A stretch of DNA of 64,000 nucleotides from positions 310,001 through 374,000 of the forward strand of contig JAIXMQ010000007.1 of the NCBI GenBank assembly GCA_025716855.1. The letters are read 5' to 3'. The DNA is from Pilaira anomala. Taxonomy: Eukaryota; Mucoromycota; Mucoromycetes; Mucorales; Mucoraceae. The position numbers and the translations under genes are program-made. A model generated the notes under the pieces. It did no database searches and was not told the origin of the DNA. It saw only the letters and a list, made by a program, of their open reading frames with translations. Shown in pieces: positions 19,925 to 30,667 of this stretch; positions within the stretch are counted from its first letter, which is position 1, and every line of letters begins with the position of its first letter.

Positions 19925-20536
19925 TTTTTTTTAAAATGATATAGTAAAGAGTTTTTTAACAAAAAAAAAAAAAAAAAGAAGAAGAGAAAAAGAGATTAGT
20001 TCATCACAGTTTAATGTCACTCTTTTTTTTTTTTTGCGGAATATCAACAACAAGTTTGAAGCAACACAAGAAATGAAAGTTAGTAGTACAACAACCATGA
20101 TTTTTGATAAGACATACACAAACAATCTCTCCTTAATATTTTTAATTGAAAAGAGAGTCCATGTGAATAAAAAGCACGATTCCGTTGCTTTTTATTGTCA
20201 CGATAGATAAAGTGAGTTCTTCTCTAATAATAGTTTTTTTTAAAAAAAAAAAGTGACAAGTATAAGAATATGTATAATATTGGATCACACCAGATTGGTC
20301 AAATTTTAATCGAATGTTACTGCAAATAACTTTATTTTTTTTCTTCAGTGGTTTTCTTATTACTCCTGTATTCCCTCTCTCTCATTGATGACTTTCCCTG
20401 AATAAAAACGCGAAAATAGTAGTTCGTGATTGAATTTTTTTTTTAGCAGTCCATGGGTCGCGAAAAACAAAGTTATTTTTTTTTTCATCGTCTTTTTTTT
20501 ATATATTTACTCTTACTTGTTTTTATTTGTAATAGC
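19925..20536. other. Divergent intergenic region, G-alpha / RAD18
   Basis: About 600 bp with A/T homopolymers and no gene. The 84 bases before the chosen RAD18 ATG are open and in frame from an ATG at 20453 but encode a Phe/Leu-rich string unlike RAD18, so I treat them as leader. Confidence 0.5.
20408..20416 (+). promoter_or_regulatory. Possible MBF/SBF-type cell-cycle site upstream of RAD18
   Basis: ACGCGAAAA lies about 120 bp before the RAD18 start codon. It contains both the ACGCG core bound by MBF and the CGCGAAA core bound by SBF in yeasts. In this AT-rich spacer a CGCG motif is uncommon, but a single site is weak evidence. Confidence 0.3.
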
Positions 20537-21936
20537 ATGTCCTTTTCAACAAGTGATCATAACGTAGATGATCCAGCCGATTTTGACTCAAAACCACTTC
20601 AAGTGATGGACGAAAATTTTCGGTGTCCTATTTGTAAAGAATTTTACGAAACAGCCATGATATTATCCAGTTGTTCTCACTCGTTTTGTGCACTTTGTAT
20701 TCGAAGAAGTTTAAACTCGGAACAAAAGTGTCCTAAATGTAGAGCAACTGCTTATGAGAACCACCTTATTCATAACTATGACTTGGATCATGTTGTTAAC
20801 TCTTGGCGTAGTGCACGGTATATATAAGTAAAAAAAAGATATTTAAATTTTTTATTCATCCCTTTTTTATTTAGGCAGTTAGTGTTAACAATGGATAAAC
20901 CAAAAAAAGTGGAACCAATACCTGATAAACCTACTAAAAGGAAAACAAAATCAGAACCGATATACCTTGATGCGGACCCTTCAAATGATTTTTTACCCGT
21001 ACCTGTGAAACCTGTCACTAGAAGATCAACTCGATTGAATGTATCCAGTTCTCAAGACACTACTCATTTATCTCAAAACACTAATTTATCATTTGAAGAA
21101 ATGAATACATCTCAAGAAACTATAAATTTACCTCAAGAAACGAATACATCTCAACAAAATAGTATACCCGAAACAGAAGAATTAAAAGGTAAATAATGTC
21201 TTTTTTTTTTTTTAATAGTGTGTGTGTGTGTGTGTGTGTGGGCATCATTATCTTAAATTATATATAGACTCTTCTGTTGTTGAATGTCCAATTTGCTGTC
21301 AATCGATGAAGTATAAAGTTTTAAATACTCATATGGATGGTTGTGCTAATGGAGATTTTTCAATTCCACCCAGTTCACCAACACCACCACCACCAGCACC
21401 ACCACAACGACAAAAAGATTTTAATTATATGAATGGAAGTAGCAGTAGTAGCAGTAATTATCCATTTCAAACGTGAGCGATTTTTTTATTTTTTTATTTT
21501 GGGGGGGACGAGTATTTATCACATATAAGGGATTTCTAACACACACCCACATACAAGTAGTAAACAAAAACCAATTGATTTAGGTAGAAAACCTACTCGA
21601 GTTTTGTACGCAATGCAATCCGATAAACAAATGAGAGAATTATTAAGAGAGTTGGGATTGCCAGAGCATGGGGATAGAGCGCTAAAGATTTGGAGGCATA
21701 AAGAGTACGTGACATTATACAATGCTAATTACGATTCTGATTCACCGGTAAGCGCTAATGTATTGATACAACGATTAGCAAGTATAGAGCAATCCCAAAT
21801 GAATGGGAAATTGAAAAGAAAGCCTACGGATTCAGGCGAACACAAAGAAAAGTATAAAGGTGAATTTGATATGTTGATTGAAAGAGTAAAGAAACAAAAG
21901 TCAGAATCGGAGAGTGATAAAGATAAAGAGACTTGA
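20537..21936 (+). CDS. RAD18: RAD18-type E3 ubiquitin ligase (postreplication repair)
   Basis: Nuclear ubiquitin ligase that with Rad6 monoubiquitinates PCNA at stalled forks. Exons are 20537-20817, 20875-21188, 21268-21472 and 21558-21936 (392 residues). The C3HC4 RING uses Cys30, Cys33, Cys46, His48, Cys51, Cys54, Cys65 and Cys68. The UBZ4 finger VECPICCQSMKYKVLNTHMDGC is described here by its ligands Cys205, Cys208, His220 and Cys224. A SAP DNA-binding motif (about 285-325, MRELLRELGLPEHGDRALKI) and the following WRHKEYVTLYNANYD match RAD18. The C-terminal basic helix may be the Rad6-binding region. I chose the second in-frame ATG because RAD18 starts shortly before its RING. The linker has four repeats of a TSQETxNLPQE-like unit, and intron 2 holds a GT microsatellite. 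Confidence 0.93.
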
Positions 21937-22463
21937 TAAATATTCCCCTCTCTCCCTCTTTTAATTGTAATTATAATAAATGGGTAAAACAATTGTCTTT
22001 TTAATTACGTAATGCATTTATGCGGTTTTTCGAAAAATATTCATTTGAAAATCACACTGCTATCAGTGCTCATTTCCTAACTGAAATATTTGAATTGTAA
22101 ATGAAAATATTTTCTCAGTTCTGACGATCAAATCTTCTTTTTTGAACTGTTTGTTCCACAGAATTTTCTTATTTTAGCAGTCAGATATTGCACACTGCAG
22201 ATAAATTTTTTTATCAGTAAGCTGCTGATATGTCACTTAAAGACTGCATGCATAATAGAAAATGCTCAATGTATATAAAATACCGACAATGCGTTTATAT
22301 TAAATAGATTACTTTTTGTTCAGAAGAAGAGATCAAGTAAAACTGGGTTCCAACCAAAAAAAAAAAGGACTGTGTTTGTTCCTGAAAAAAAGCAGGCACC
22401 AAAAAAAAATTTTTTTTTTTTGCCTCAGTGAATTCGGTATCCGATTCAGTTAAAAAAAAAAAG

Positions 22464-22470
22464 TATAAAA
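22464..22470 (+). promoter_or_regulatory. TATA-like box of the probable U3 gene
   Basis: TATAAAAAGGGA begins 44 bp upstream of the likely U3 5' end. Position and sequence fit a small-RNA promoter; assignment depends on the U3 call. Confidence 0.4.
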
Positions 22471-22507
22471 AGGGACGAAAAGTAAACAATGTATTTTTTT
22501 CTTTAGT

Positions 22508-22718
22508 GACCGTACTCTACAGGATCTGTATGCAGTATGTTTCAATTCTACGTTTTCTAAACTAGATACAATCCCAAAGTTAGTCGATGATTTTAAGTAG
22601 ACCTTCTTTTGAGTGAAGTGTGGCGATCATTGCTCTCTGAGCAGTTTTCGTCAGTTGATGATCTCGCCTGTCTTTATTCCAAGGACACGGCAAGGAAGGA
22701 GCTACAAGTCTGATAACT
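22508..22718 (+). ncRNA. Probable U3 snoRNA (rRNA processing)
   Basis: About 210 nt with the boxes of U3 in order. The 5' region GACCGTACTCTACAGGATC resembles the GAC-TACT-CAGGATC start of U3, where box A pairs with the 18S rRNA 5' pseudoknot region (GATCCT). A C'-like GTCGATGATT is at about 22582. Box B, GAGTGAAG, is at about 22611 and is followed by the hairpin TTGCTC-TCT-GAGCAG. Box C, AGTTGATGATC, is at about 22655 and box D, GTCTGA, at 22708-22713, before a T-run. The length is close to human U3. The box A tail normally read ATTTCTATAGT is TGTATGCAGTA here, which is atypical. U3 guides early pre-rRNA cleavages in the nucleolus. This is judged from box order and local hairpins only. Confidence 0.65.
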
Positions 22719-23101
22719 TATTTTTTTTAAAGAATGAAAATGAAAAATTAACCTTGAAAAGAAAAAAAAACAACCGTCATGATCTTTTTGTGTTAGGGTA
22801 AATGATTTAGTATGTCGTCAATGCCCCCTTTCTTGCCTTGTTTGAAACTTGTTTTTAAATATTTAACTTTTTGTTTGTTGTTTATTGTTTCCCTAACTCG
22901 GAATTTCCAGTTCTTTGCTAACCCGAGTAAAAGAATACTGTTATTTTTAGTCCCTCTCTCATCCCGAGATTCACGCTTTGTTGTTATTCCATTGACTAAA
23001 AATAGAAGATGTCCTTTAGTACTACCTTTGAACATAATATATAAAGTGTCATCATACCTATTTCTTTTTTTTTATTTCCTTCATTACTTTATCAAAAAAA
23101 A

Positions 23102-24434
23102 ATGTTGACATCAAAGTGGTTATTTATTTGTGTACTATTTTCTATACTTGTATTAAATTCAATTCATGCTATGCCTACACCTACTTCTATGGTGAAAAGA
23201 CAAGATGTCATTGAGGAACATAGGCAGCCAGTCTCAAGAAGTACTACGGAAGAACCAACAGAGACCGGTAAACCTGGTAAAGATGATCATAAAGACGACA
23301 ATAAAAATGTAGATAAAAACCAGGATAAAGACGATAAGAATAACAACAGCAATAATAGTGGCAATCAGGCCTCTCCCGAGATCAAGGAATATAAATCGAC
23401 CGAGTGGTATGGTAAGGTTTTATAATTCTAAATCGATTTATTCTTTATTGTTATTAAACACATGAAAATATTATTTTTATAGTGGCTGTATATGGAACCG
23501 AGTCTGGAATCTCTCCTCAAATGGCTAGTTTGGGTGCAATTTTGATTGTTTTGGGCTTGTTCTTGTGTAGTATGGGATTTCGAATGTTCAGACCAATGCT
23601 TTGTGTCATGGGATTGCTAACTTTTGGCTCAATGACTTGGATTGCGTTAGCTAATTTGAAGCCAAGTGGAGGTTATCCAAGGGATGATATCTTGATGATT
23701 GTTGTACCTGCAGGTGTTGGGCTTGTTGGGGCCGGTATATTTTATTTCGTTTGGAATATTGCATTATATCTCGTCAGTGGTAAAGTAGTTTATACCCTGA
23801 TATCTATATTTTTTTTTATATTACTTGAATTGACAATCTTTCCTTTCTTAATAGCATTTGGTGGATTTATCTTTGCTATCTTTGTTCTGAGTTGGAGAGG
23901 TGATTTAGTGATTGTACATGTAAGTATTTTGTTTATATTTTTTTTTTTTTTATACGCACATGGTTTTTAAAAATATACCTTTTTTTTTTTTTTTTTTTTT
24001 TTTTATTTGTATAATGTTATATATAGCTCATCGGAAGATCATGTTTTTTGGGCGGAATGGCGTTAGCAGCGGGAGCCGCAACGTTCTTTGCGTTACGCCC
24101 CATGTTATTCTTTGCAACCTCATTTGTCGGGGCATATATCTTTATGTTTGGCATAGACTGCTTGTCTCGATCCGGATTTATAGCAGGACCTCAGGCGATA
24201 TTGAATCGAAACCGATATAATTTGGTAGAATATGAATTAAACAAGTTTGTTTACGTCATGTTGGCCATGATTATCGTCATGTTCTTGATCTCTATGGCAT
24301 GGCAAATGTTATTTAATGCAGCTCATCATTTAGGTATGCATATCGTGGCTGCTGCCAAAGGAAAACCAGCTCATGAAGAAGCAAAGGAAGAACCAGCCGA
24401 TGGTCGTCCTCCTTCTACTGCACCTACTTCGTGA
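23102..24434 (+). CDS. DUF4203 / TMEM198-like multi-pass membrane protein
   Basis: A membrane protein of 359 residues. Exons are 23102-23411, 23483-23779, 23855-23919 and 24027-24434. It opens with a signal peptide (WLFICVLFSILVLNSIHA), a Lys-Arg processing site at MVKR, and a highly charged Lys/Asp/Asn-rich lumenal linker (about residues 35-100). Seven or so hydrophobic helices follow, for example ASLGAILIVLGLFLCSMGF, ILMIVVPAGVGLVGAGIFYF, AFGGFIFAIFVLSW, MALAAGAATFFALRPMLFF and VYVMLAMIIVMFLISMAW. The glycine-rich repeat pattern and RPML motifs are those of DUF4203 proteins, whose molecular role in fungi is unclear. The tail is charged and cytosolic. A long T-run lies in intron 3. The family call is good; the function is unknown. 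Confidence 0.87.
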
Positions 24435-25825
24435 CTTCCAAAAGTATTGAGTTTAGCACTACTTTATTTCCTTAGAAAAAAGTAAATTTGTCTTTTCTCA
24501 ATACTTCTTCTTAAACAACAAAAGAATATTTATCATTATACATATCGATATTTTTTTTTTCTTCTCTAAGCCATCTTTTTGTTTTTGCATCTCATTATTA
24601 TTATTTTTTTTTTTTTCCTCTTTATAAAATAAAGTTTTTACTCTTTTTTTATTTTCAACTAAAACATTTTTTTTATTGATCTTTTTACTTGGCTCACTTC
24701 AATTAAAGGCATTTTCATCTCTTGTTATTATCTTGAGTGTATGAGAAAAAGAGAACTTAAATTATGCCCATGACATTAGTACCATTAATGATGTGCTCGT
24801 TAGAGACTTTTTTTTTTTTTTTTTTTTTTTTTACAAGTTCTTTATTTTTTCTTCGATTTGCATAAAATTTTTTTCTGAAACGCCCATTTTTTTTTTATCA
24901 ATAAAAAAATTCAGAGGTCTTCTATCGTGTAACTAATATTATCAATTGGCACACAAACATCGCATATCAAATGACAGGAAAAAAAAAAAACGCCTTATTC
25001 TATATCGTCGTTGTGAGGAAGATTATTTGCTAATAAAAGCATGATATTTGTCGCGAATTACACGGATGAATTTTAACTAAATGTAGTGTATAAGACTATA
25101 TATAAGCTGTTACTCAAGATTTTCACGGGGTCGCTAAAAGTCATGTTCAATGAAACATACTAGTCTAGAATAAGAAACTGGTACAGTCTAAATAATAATG
25201 GGTCCAGCTTTTGCATTTAAACAAATGGATAATTGCTTCTTCTTCTTCTTCTTCTTGTGTCTGCTGTCTTTTTAGATTCCTAATTGGATGGCTCAATAAG
25301 AAAAAACCGGAATACTGTATTTAGAGTTGGCGCAGCGACCATACGTTTAGGTGGTCTCGCTATTTATCTATAATCAATGGGCATTGTTTTATCTTCAATA
25401 GCTACTACACGGGGAATAACAATTTTCGTTTATAGTTGGCCACTTGATTATAATGCAAAAAAAACATAAACATTCAGTGTTTCGTACTTGGTAAAAAGTA
25501 GTAACTTCATGATACCCATAGAGCTCTATTTATATCAAGACGGCCAGTAAAAAAAAAAAAAAAAAAGAATTAGAGTATTTACATATAAATTGTTACAGAA
25601 TATTGAATTGATTTTTAAAGGTATTCATATGTTTTTTTTATTCTATAAAGCTCGAAATAAATGAAGTGAATGATACATGTTTTAGAGAGCCTAGTATCTT
25701 AATTAACTAGATGCTATTTAACTCTTCAGATACTCTTGATAGAAAATTTCTGATTAAACTTCATTTTTTTTTTACGATGTTTTTATAAATAATGCCCATC
25801 TTATGGAAAAGATGTTAGTGAGAGA
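24435..25825. other. Intergenic, no gene recognised
   Basis: About 1.4 kb of homopolymer-rich DNA: T-runs at 24545-24560, 24604-24616 and 24810-24832, and a CTT-type repeat at 25237-25257. An imperfect hairpin AGCGACCA...TGGTCTCGCT lies near 25335-25362. No open frame of note. Confidence 0.5.
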
Positions 25826-26330
25826 ATGATTTTTGGATCATGTCATTGGCTTATTATCTTGACAACCACAAATCATCATGTTACTTTCATCGTGTTGCCT
25901 ATGTTCAAGACGTTAAAACTTGAGAGGGACCAAATAGGGAACCGGATATCTAAAGAAGGAGTATGTAGAAAAAAAGGCTTGTTTAAATACGCAAAAGGTT
26001 TTATAAACAAGGTCGGAATTCCACTGCCGAACTGGTGCATTTGACGGCATGTGGTGGACATAATTGGGAAATAGACAATGGAATCTTTAGCTCGAGCGCT
26101 TTCGGATCTAGAGCAACTTGTTATTTTGAAATCTTGGATAGTGAAAGATTTTATAGTTGAGAATATCTTGTTCTTTAAGGAGTATTGACGTTTAATGAAT
26201 GATATAAAAGAAGATAATTTTTGAGAGAGCAAGAGCTTAGAAGAAGAAGTAGTAGAATCTTTAAATCGGATAGAGACAGAAGGAACCGTACAATTGAGTA
26301 CATTGTTCCCTCAAGATGAATTTTTTTTTT
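25826..26330 (+). pseudogene. Decayed gene, possible 7TM/RGS-type protein
   Basis: One reading frame shows protein-like sequence across about 500 bp but is broken by several stops. It reads KKGLFKYAKGFINKVGIPLPNWCI, TGA, HVVDIIGK, TAG, then MESLARALSDLEQLVILKSW and IVKDFIVENILFFKEY, TGA, RLMNDIKEDNF, TGA, and a Glu-rich helix SLEEEVVESLNRIETEGTVQ. The segment FIVENILFFKEY resembles the EENILFW signature of RGS domains, and an upstream segment in another frame (GGHNWEIDNGIF)also looks coding, so a frameshift is likely. Three of the four stops are TGA, as expected from CGA to TGA transitions. I infer a dead gene related to G-protein regulators; the family call is weak. Confidence 0.4.
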
Positions 26331-27312
26331 TTTGAATAAATATATCACTCAATATCACACTAGACATTAGAGCCGATATATAGACTAAATAACACTATAA
26401 CATTATGTTAGTAATAATATAAATAGTCGCATAGTTTAGAAACATGGAGCTCTCAGTTAATTTTGAATAAAGAATAAACCCCCTTCTTTGTTCGTTGTCA
26501 TCATTTAATTTATCGCCTTTTATTTTATTTTTATAAAAAACCCTTCAAACCGAATTCCAACAGTTTTTTCAATTCAACCATACATTGCTGATCATAGTAG
26601 TGTGGTTTACATTGAGGTAATATCGAAAAAATATAGGCTCCTGCGGAGTGAGAGGAGCGATCAATACGTGTTTGGTGTACACGCGTAATATTTGTATTCT
26701 CCTGTTGAGTAGGAGTGATATCGGTATGTATCAAGGAGACGTAGGTTTTATGCTTAGATTTTGGTACGGAGGAAAAGCATGATAATTTTTTGAAGTCTGA
26801 TTTATTTTAACTTTGTTATATATATTTTTTATTGCTTTTATTTCCGTTTGTTCTTCTCTATCACTTCAATAGCTCGAACATCTCAGATAATACCGGCTTA
26901 ATGAGAAAAGACTTAGGTAATTTTTTATTTTAAAATAAAAATGAAAAGAACTCTTCTAAACTAGAATAATAATCATCATCTATATATCCTGAATATCTTG
27001 ATGATTGTGTTTGAAAAGGACCATCTTTTTGATGGGTTTAAATGAATCTATATTACCCAATTCCTCTGCTTTTGAATATAAAACGTTCTATACTCTTTCG
27101 AATTGACCATAAATAATCTTGGATCCTGTCTATCCGACTGGATAACAACCTATGTTCCTGTTCAATGGTACCTTGTAATTATATTACAGGGTTAATTATC
27201 GATCTGGGATCCATTGCTACAGATTTCATTGGTAAATGCTTTTACTTTAATTGACAAAAAAGAACTATTTTTTATTGTACGACCCGGTCAATCCTATTGT
27301 TCTGCTTGGATT
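26331..27312. other. Gene-poor spacer with an unassigned coding-like segment
   Basis: A minus-strand frame at 26531-26734 (67 codons, open further upstream to about 26765) reads HTDITPTQQENTNITRVHQT and ends KKLLEFGLKGFL. Composition is protein-like but I recognise no family and see no start context. The remainder is AT-rich spacer. At about 27130-27300 there is scattered coding-like sequence that may belong to the neighbouring dead gene. Confidence 0.35.
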
Positions 27313-27520
27313 GAAATGGCCATGATCTGAAATATATGCTTTCTTTTAAAATTGATGGTACCAGCCTTTGAGAATGTACATAGTCTATGAAGATCCATAT
27401 TTATTTTTCTATGGTTATATTGGTATGCTTGATTGGTTATACTTCGAAATATACAACCGCCATCAGATCATTCTTAACGACTCCATCCGGACGGTTTTTG
27501 TTTGGACCTGCGTCTACATC
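27313..27520 (-). repeat. Direct repeat, copy 1 (paired with 30799-31000)
   Basis: About 200 bp that reappears in the same orientation 3.5 kb to the right with few substitutions and two 2-nt indels. It covers the catalytic part of the PD-(D/E)xK-like family. Confidence 0.85.
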
Positions 27521-28270
27521 CAAAAAGCAATTCGTGTTTAGCCACTTGAACATAAGCTGATCTTGATCACGGCCGAAGAATTTTTGGAAGCAGGGCTGCA
27601 AGTATCTTGTACAAAGTTCAAATTCTTTTATTTCTTTCTTTTGGTTTGTGAGGGGAAGCAACTCTGCCAACGATTTAACGAATTGTAACAACCGAATCAT
27701 GACTTGATCCGTGTTGTTGATAATCAGTGCTAATATTTCTCTATCTGCTTGAATCCTTGATATTTTACCACGGTTTAAATCATTGGTAATAACCATGGTA
27801 TTGATGTACTCTTTGATATAATGTACATTGAAAAAAAAAAACATTTTATCCTGGATTGCAAAGTTATTTCGACGAGCCTGTAGAGACGATAATGTCATAA
27901 CTTGGCTTTTGGCGGCGCCACATTATAATTTTGGCAAACTGGCGTGAGGTTTAAGCCTAGGCGAATACGTCAAAATATGTATAACACCTTTGGTTTCAGC
28001 CAATTGAATCGCTTTGGCATCCTCAAAACTGATTGTATCAATACTATCTACAGTGGTGGTGGCTGTGGTTACTGAGGAACTAGCATTGTCACTTCCTTGA
28101 GGTTGAGGAAGCGAATTTTCATGGTTCGTTTGGTTCATTTCCAAATTTCTCTCCTTCCAGAAGTCTTTTGCACTTTTTGTCTTGCGCCAATTGTTATAAT
28201 CATCTTTTAACTTCTGCTTCAAGTTCTCATCCTCCACATATTCAATTGTTGATAAGAAGAGTGTTTGCAC
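27313..28270 (-). pseudogene. Broken copy of a PD-(D/E)xK-like multicopy family protein
   Basis: Minus strand. The first part (28270-27923) reads FLSTIEYVEDENLKQKLKDD and on to a stop. A second frame (27898-27437) carries FELCTRYLQPCFQKFFGRDQ, then VDAGPNKNRPDGVVKNDLM, AVVYFEV and a stop. The arrangement RPDGVV...YFEV(K) has the spacing of a PD-(D/E)xK nuclease core, and the same block at 30.9 kb reads GYFEVKPIKHT. Here the Lys codon AAA is TAA, and a 2-nt insertion a few codons later shifts the frame, so this copy is dead. From memory such proteins form an expanded, uncharacterised family in mucoralean fungi; a nuclease function is inference from the motif only. Confidence 0.6.
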
Positions 28271-29444
28271 TCTTCTTGTACCGTACTTTTTGAAAAAGTT
28301 AAAAAAAAAAGTCGATGTGTGTTATCTTGTTGTTGCCGTTTTAAAAACACCTCCAAGTATACGTCCAGCACCAATATGTAGCCGTTTTTTTTTTTCTTTT
28401 TTTAGGATGGAGGTGTTTTTTCATATATGTACATAAATAAATCAATTTATAACTGATTCAGAGTTGGAACCAGAGCAGGAGTTTTACGGAATAAACCGGC
28501 TCCCAGAGGCTTTCTGACGTGTCTTCCTGTGAGCCTGTTGGCACGTGAAGGCATTTCTCCTGCTTAGTTCGTACCAACTACACAAAAAGAAAAAAAAAAA
28601 ATGTAAATAAATAAATACAAATATATTCCTTTTTTCCTGAGTAAAGTTAAGCAGTAAAATGACCCTTTTTCCCAGAGGTGGAGGCATACCTTAAAAATGA
28701 CACTTTTAATAAAAAAAGTGTATAGTTGTAAGTAAAAATAATATATAGTTGAACAACAACACCAAAAAAAAAAAAAAAAAAAAGAAAAGAAAAAAAAAAA
28801 ACGGTGCTGGAGGTGTTTTTTAAATTTTGAACTGGCGGTGTATGAAACAAATTGAAAAATGATACGTCATAAATTTGCATTGGGAGTTGTATTTGGAGGT
28901 GTACCTCTTTACGTTTGTCGTTAAAATTGCTGACAAGATTCTACGTTTGGTAAGCTCTGCTCTTTTCTATAACGTATAATAATTACTAAAAAAAAACACG
29001 CAAGTAGCTTTCAGAGATTACATCAAGTTTATTATTGCTGTAGCACTGTTTCAATTCCGTTTTGGGTTGTGTAAACTTGTTTGAGTTTATAGTAAAGAGG
29101 CACTGTTTAGTGACGCTGAAAGGCTGCCTCGAGTTGCTGTTTAGCTTCTCTTGCTTTTAGCACCTCTTTTGGACAGAGTTTTTTGTATAGATGCAGCAGC
29201 AGTGTCATACAGAAGATGAAAGGCTACAGCTGAATTGTAGACTATAAAGGAAGATAACAGTAATCTTACACCTGGTGGTATGATCTCAATATGTATGTTA
29301 GCGTAATGTAATTAAGATATGCTTGTAGTCTCATGTGCTTGGAGCTTAAAGTTTGAAGATCTTTTTAATCATCAAGGTTTGTCTGTTAACTTCATGTCAA
29401 AAATAAAATAAAAATAGACTAGCATTGACTATTCTCATGAATTA
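28271..29444. other. Spacer with inverted GGAGGTGTTTTTT motifs and small coding remnants
   Basis: AAAAACACCTCC at about 28344-28355 is answered by GGAGGTGTTTTTT at 28409-28421 and again at 28810-28822 (there as GGTGCTGGAGGTGTTTTTT). An ATG frame at 28858 (MIRHKFALGVVFGGVP) is only 19 codons long. On the minus strand near 29145-29090, CPKEVLKAREAKQQLEAAF looks like the end of a coding exon. No complete gene is seen. Confidence 0.4.
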
Positions 29445-29642
29445 TTGCAGGAGATCAAAAAATCCCACGAAAAAAACAAGCAGCTTATGAAGGAACGCCC
29501 TAATGGCCATAACAAAGTCAGAAGATTAGATCGTTTGTTAGCAGATAATGTCGAAGTAAAGTTATCTTCTCGTGTTTCCGAAGCAGATGATATTTATGTT
29601 TATAGTTCACTTCTTCGTCCAGATTCACCTTATAATAAATAA
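29445..29642 (+). CDS. Unassigned small ORF or 3' exon
   Basis: A frame of about 65 codons directly after TTATTGCAG, a good 3' splice site, so it may be the last exon of a gene whose upstream exons I cannot find. It reads QEIKKSHEKNKQLMKERPNG and ends SSLLRPDSPYNK before TAA. The lysine-rich helical start and the RLDRLLADNVEVKLSSRV middle do not match a family I can name. It sits just upstream of a transposase relic and may share its origin. Confidence 0.3.
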   Translation: MQEIKKSHEKNKQLMKERPNGHNKVRRLDRLLADNVEVKLSSRVSEADDIYVYSSLLRPDSPYNK

Positions 29643-29857
29643 TAAAATACAAACAAATACTTATAACTTATCTCTCTTATCAACTAAAGCAATGCAAAAA
29701 GAGGTAAAATAGTACCCAAACATACTTCTTGCCCGAAATTGAAAATATAATTTATTGTATGAAAGTACAGCGTAAATTGAGAATTTGTAAATCCACAAAA
29801 AAAATACGAAGTTGCAAATTGGTACAATAAGCACTGTAAGTTCTGAAAAGTGACCAA

Positions 29858-30303
29858 TTGACGGTACCTCGAAAAGTGGTAGAAGATGCTGCTATTGACA
29901 AAAACAACGAACAGAATGTAAATGCTCGAAAGGAGACTAGTGTATTCGACAGCGAGCATAAAGATAGCATGAAGTTTCTAACGTATAAAGCTTATGGTCC
30001 TGAAAATATTAAGCGATTTATTCAACTTGTTCAGGAAGAAGGTGGATCGATTGTGAAGTACGCAAAGGCTTATGAAATACTTAGACAATGGAATTAAAGC
30101 GACGGAACTGTCATTCCCATCGGTTGCATAAAGAAGCCTTCCAAGATCAATGGAGCCGTAAAAACAGACAATTGTAAGATAACACAGGAACACACTGACT
30201 TTTTCGTAGATTTAGTTGAAAAAAATCCATGTGTTACAGTTAGCATAGCAAGAGAAGAGCTTTGCCTACTGCTTCAAGGCATTGGCATGTTTGAAAGTAG
30301 ATA
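29858..30303 (+). pseudogene. Tc1/mariner-like transposase N-terminal relic
   Basis: One frame, interrupted by a single TAA at 30095, encodes FLTYKAYGPENIKRFIQLVQ, EEGGSIVKYAKAYEI, then after the stop DGTVIPIGCIKKPSK and ITQEHTDFFVDLVEKNPCVT plus VSIAREELC. This is the layout of the paired helix-turn-helix DNA-binding region of Tc1/mariner-type transposases (an IQLVQEEG-S-K-AKAY HTH, a basic linker, then a second HTH beginning LTxEH). The DDE catalytic part is absent, so the element is truncated as well as mutated. The subfamily cannot be assigned. Confidence 0.55.
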
Positions 30304-30667
30304 GAGGAAATATATGAAAAAAAATTAGATTGTCTTATTCTATTTATTAATATATAAATTGAGGTTTTCGTTTTATGTTTTTCTTATTTAATCCCAATTT
30401 ATTTTTATTGTTTGCTTTTGGTTTGTTTTACAGCAAACATATTTGAAGTCAATTGTATCTGCATTTAAATATAGAGTATTTCCTTTAGGTTCAAGATAAT
30501 GATAATGATATACAATGTGAAACATGTATATTATTGTGAAGATATAATAGGTTTTTATTATAATGTTTAATTTATATCCCTGATCTACTTATGTTTTTAT
30601 AAGTAGAGACGGTGCAAATACGACAGCTAGTAAAACATAACCTGTGGATGACGTCTACAACACGGTA

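Larger units (their letters stand above)
21937..23101. other. Intergenic between RAD18 and the DUF4203 gene, holding the U3 candidate
   Basis: About 1.2 kb. Apart from the probable U3 gene I see no coding sequence. The frame at 22812-23108 translates T-rich sequence upstream of the DUF4203 start and overlaps its leader. Confidence 0.5.

Noticed and set aside
20453..20536. N-terminal hydrophobic extension of RAD18
   Set aside because: A membrane anchor before a nuclear RING ligase is implausible; RAD18 proteins start near the second ATG.
21222..21245. GT repeat as a regulatory Z-DNA element
   Set aside because: It is a simple microsatellite inside a RAD18 intron; nothing else supports a role.
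22812..23108. 98-codon frame before the DUF4203 gene
   Set aside because: T-rich leader sequence in another frame that overlaps the true start codon.
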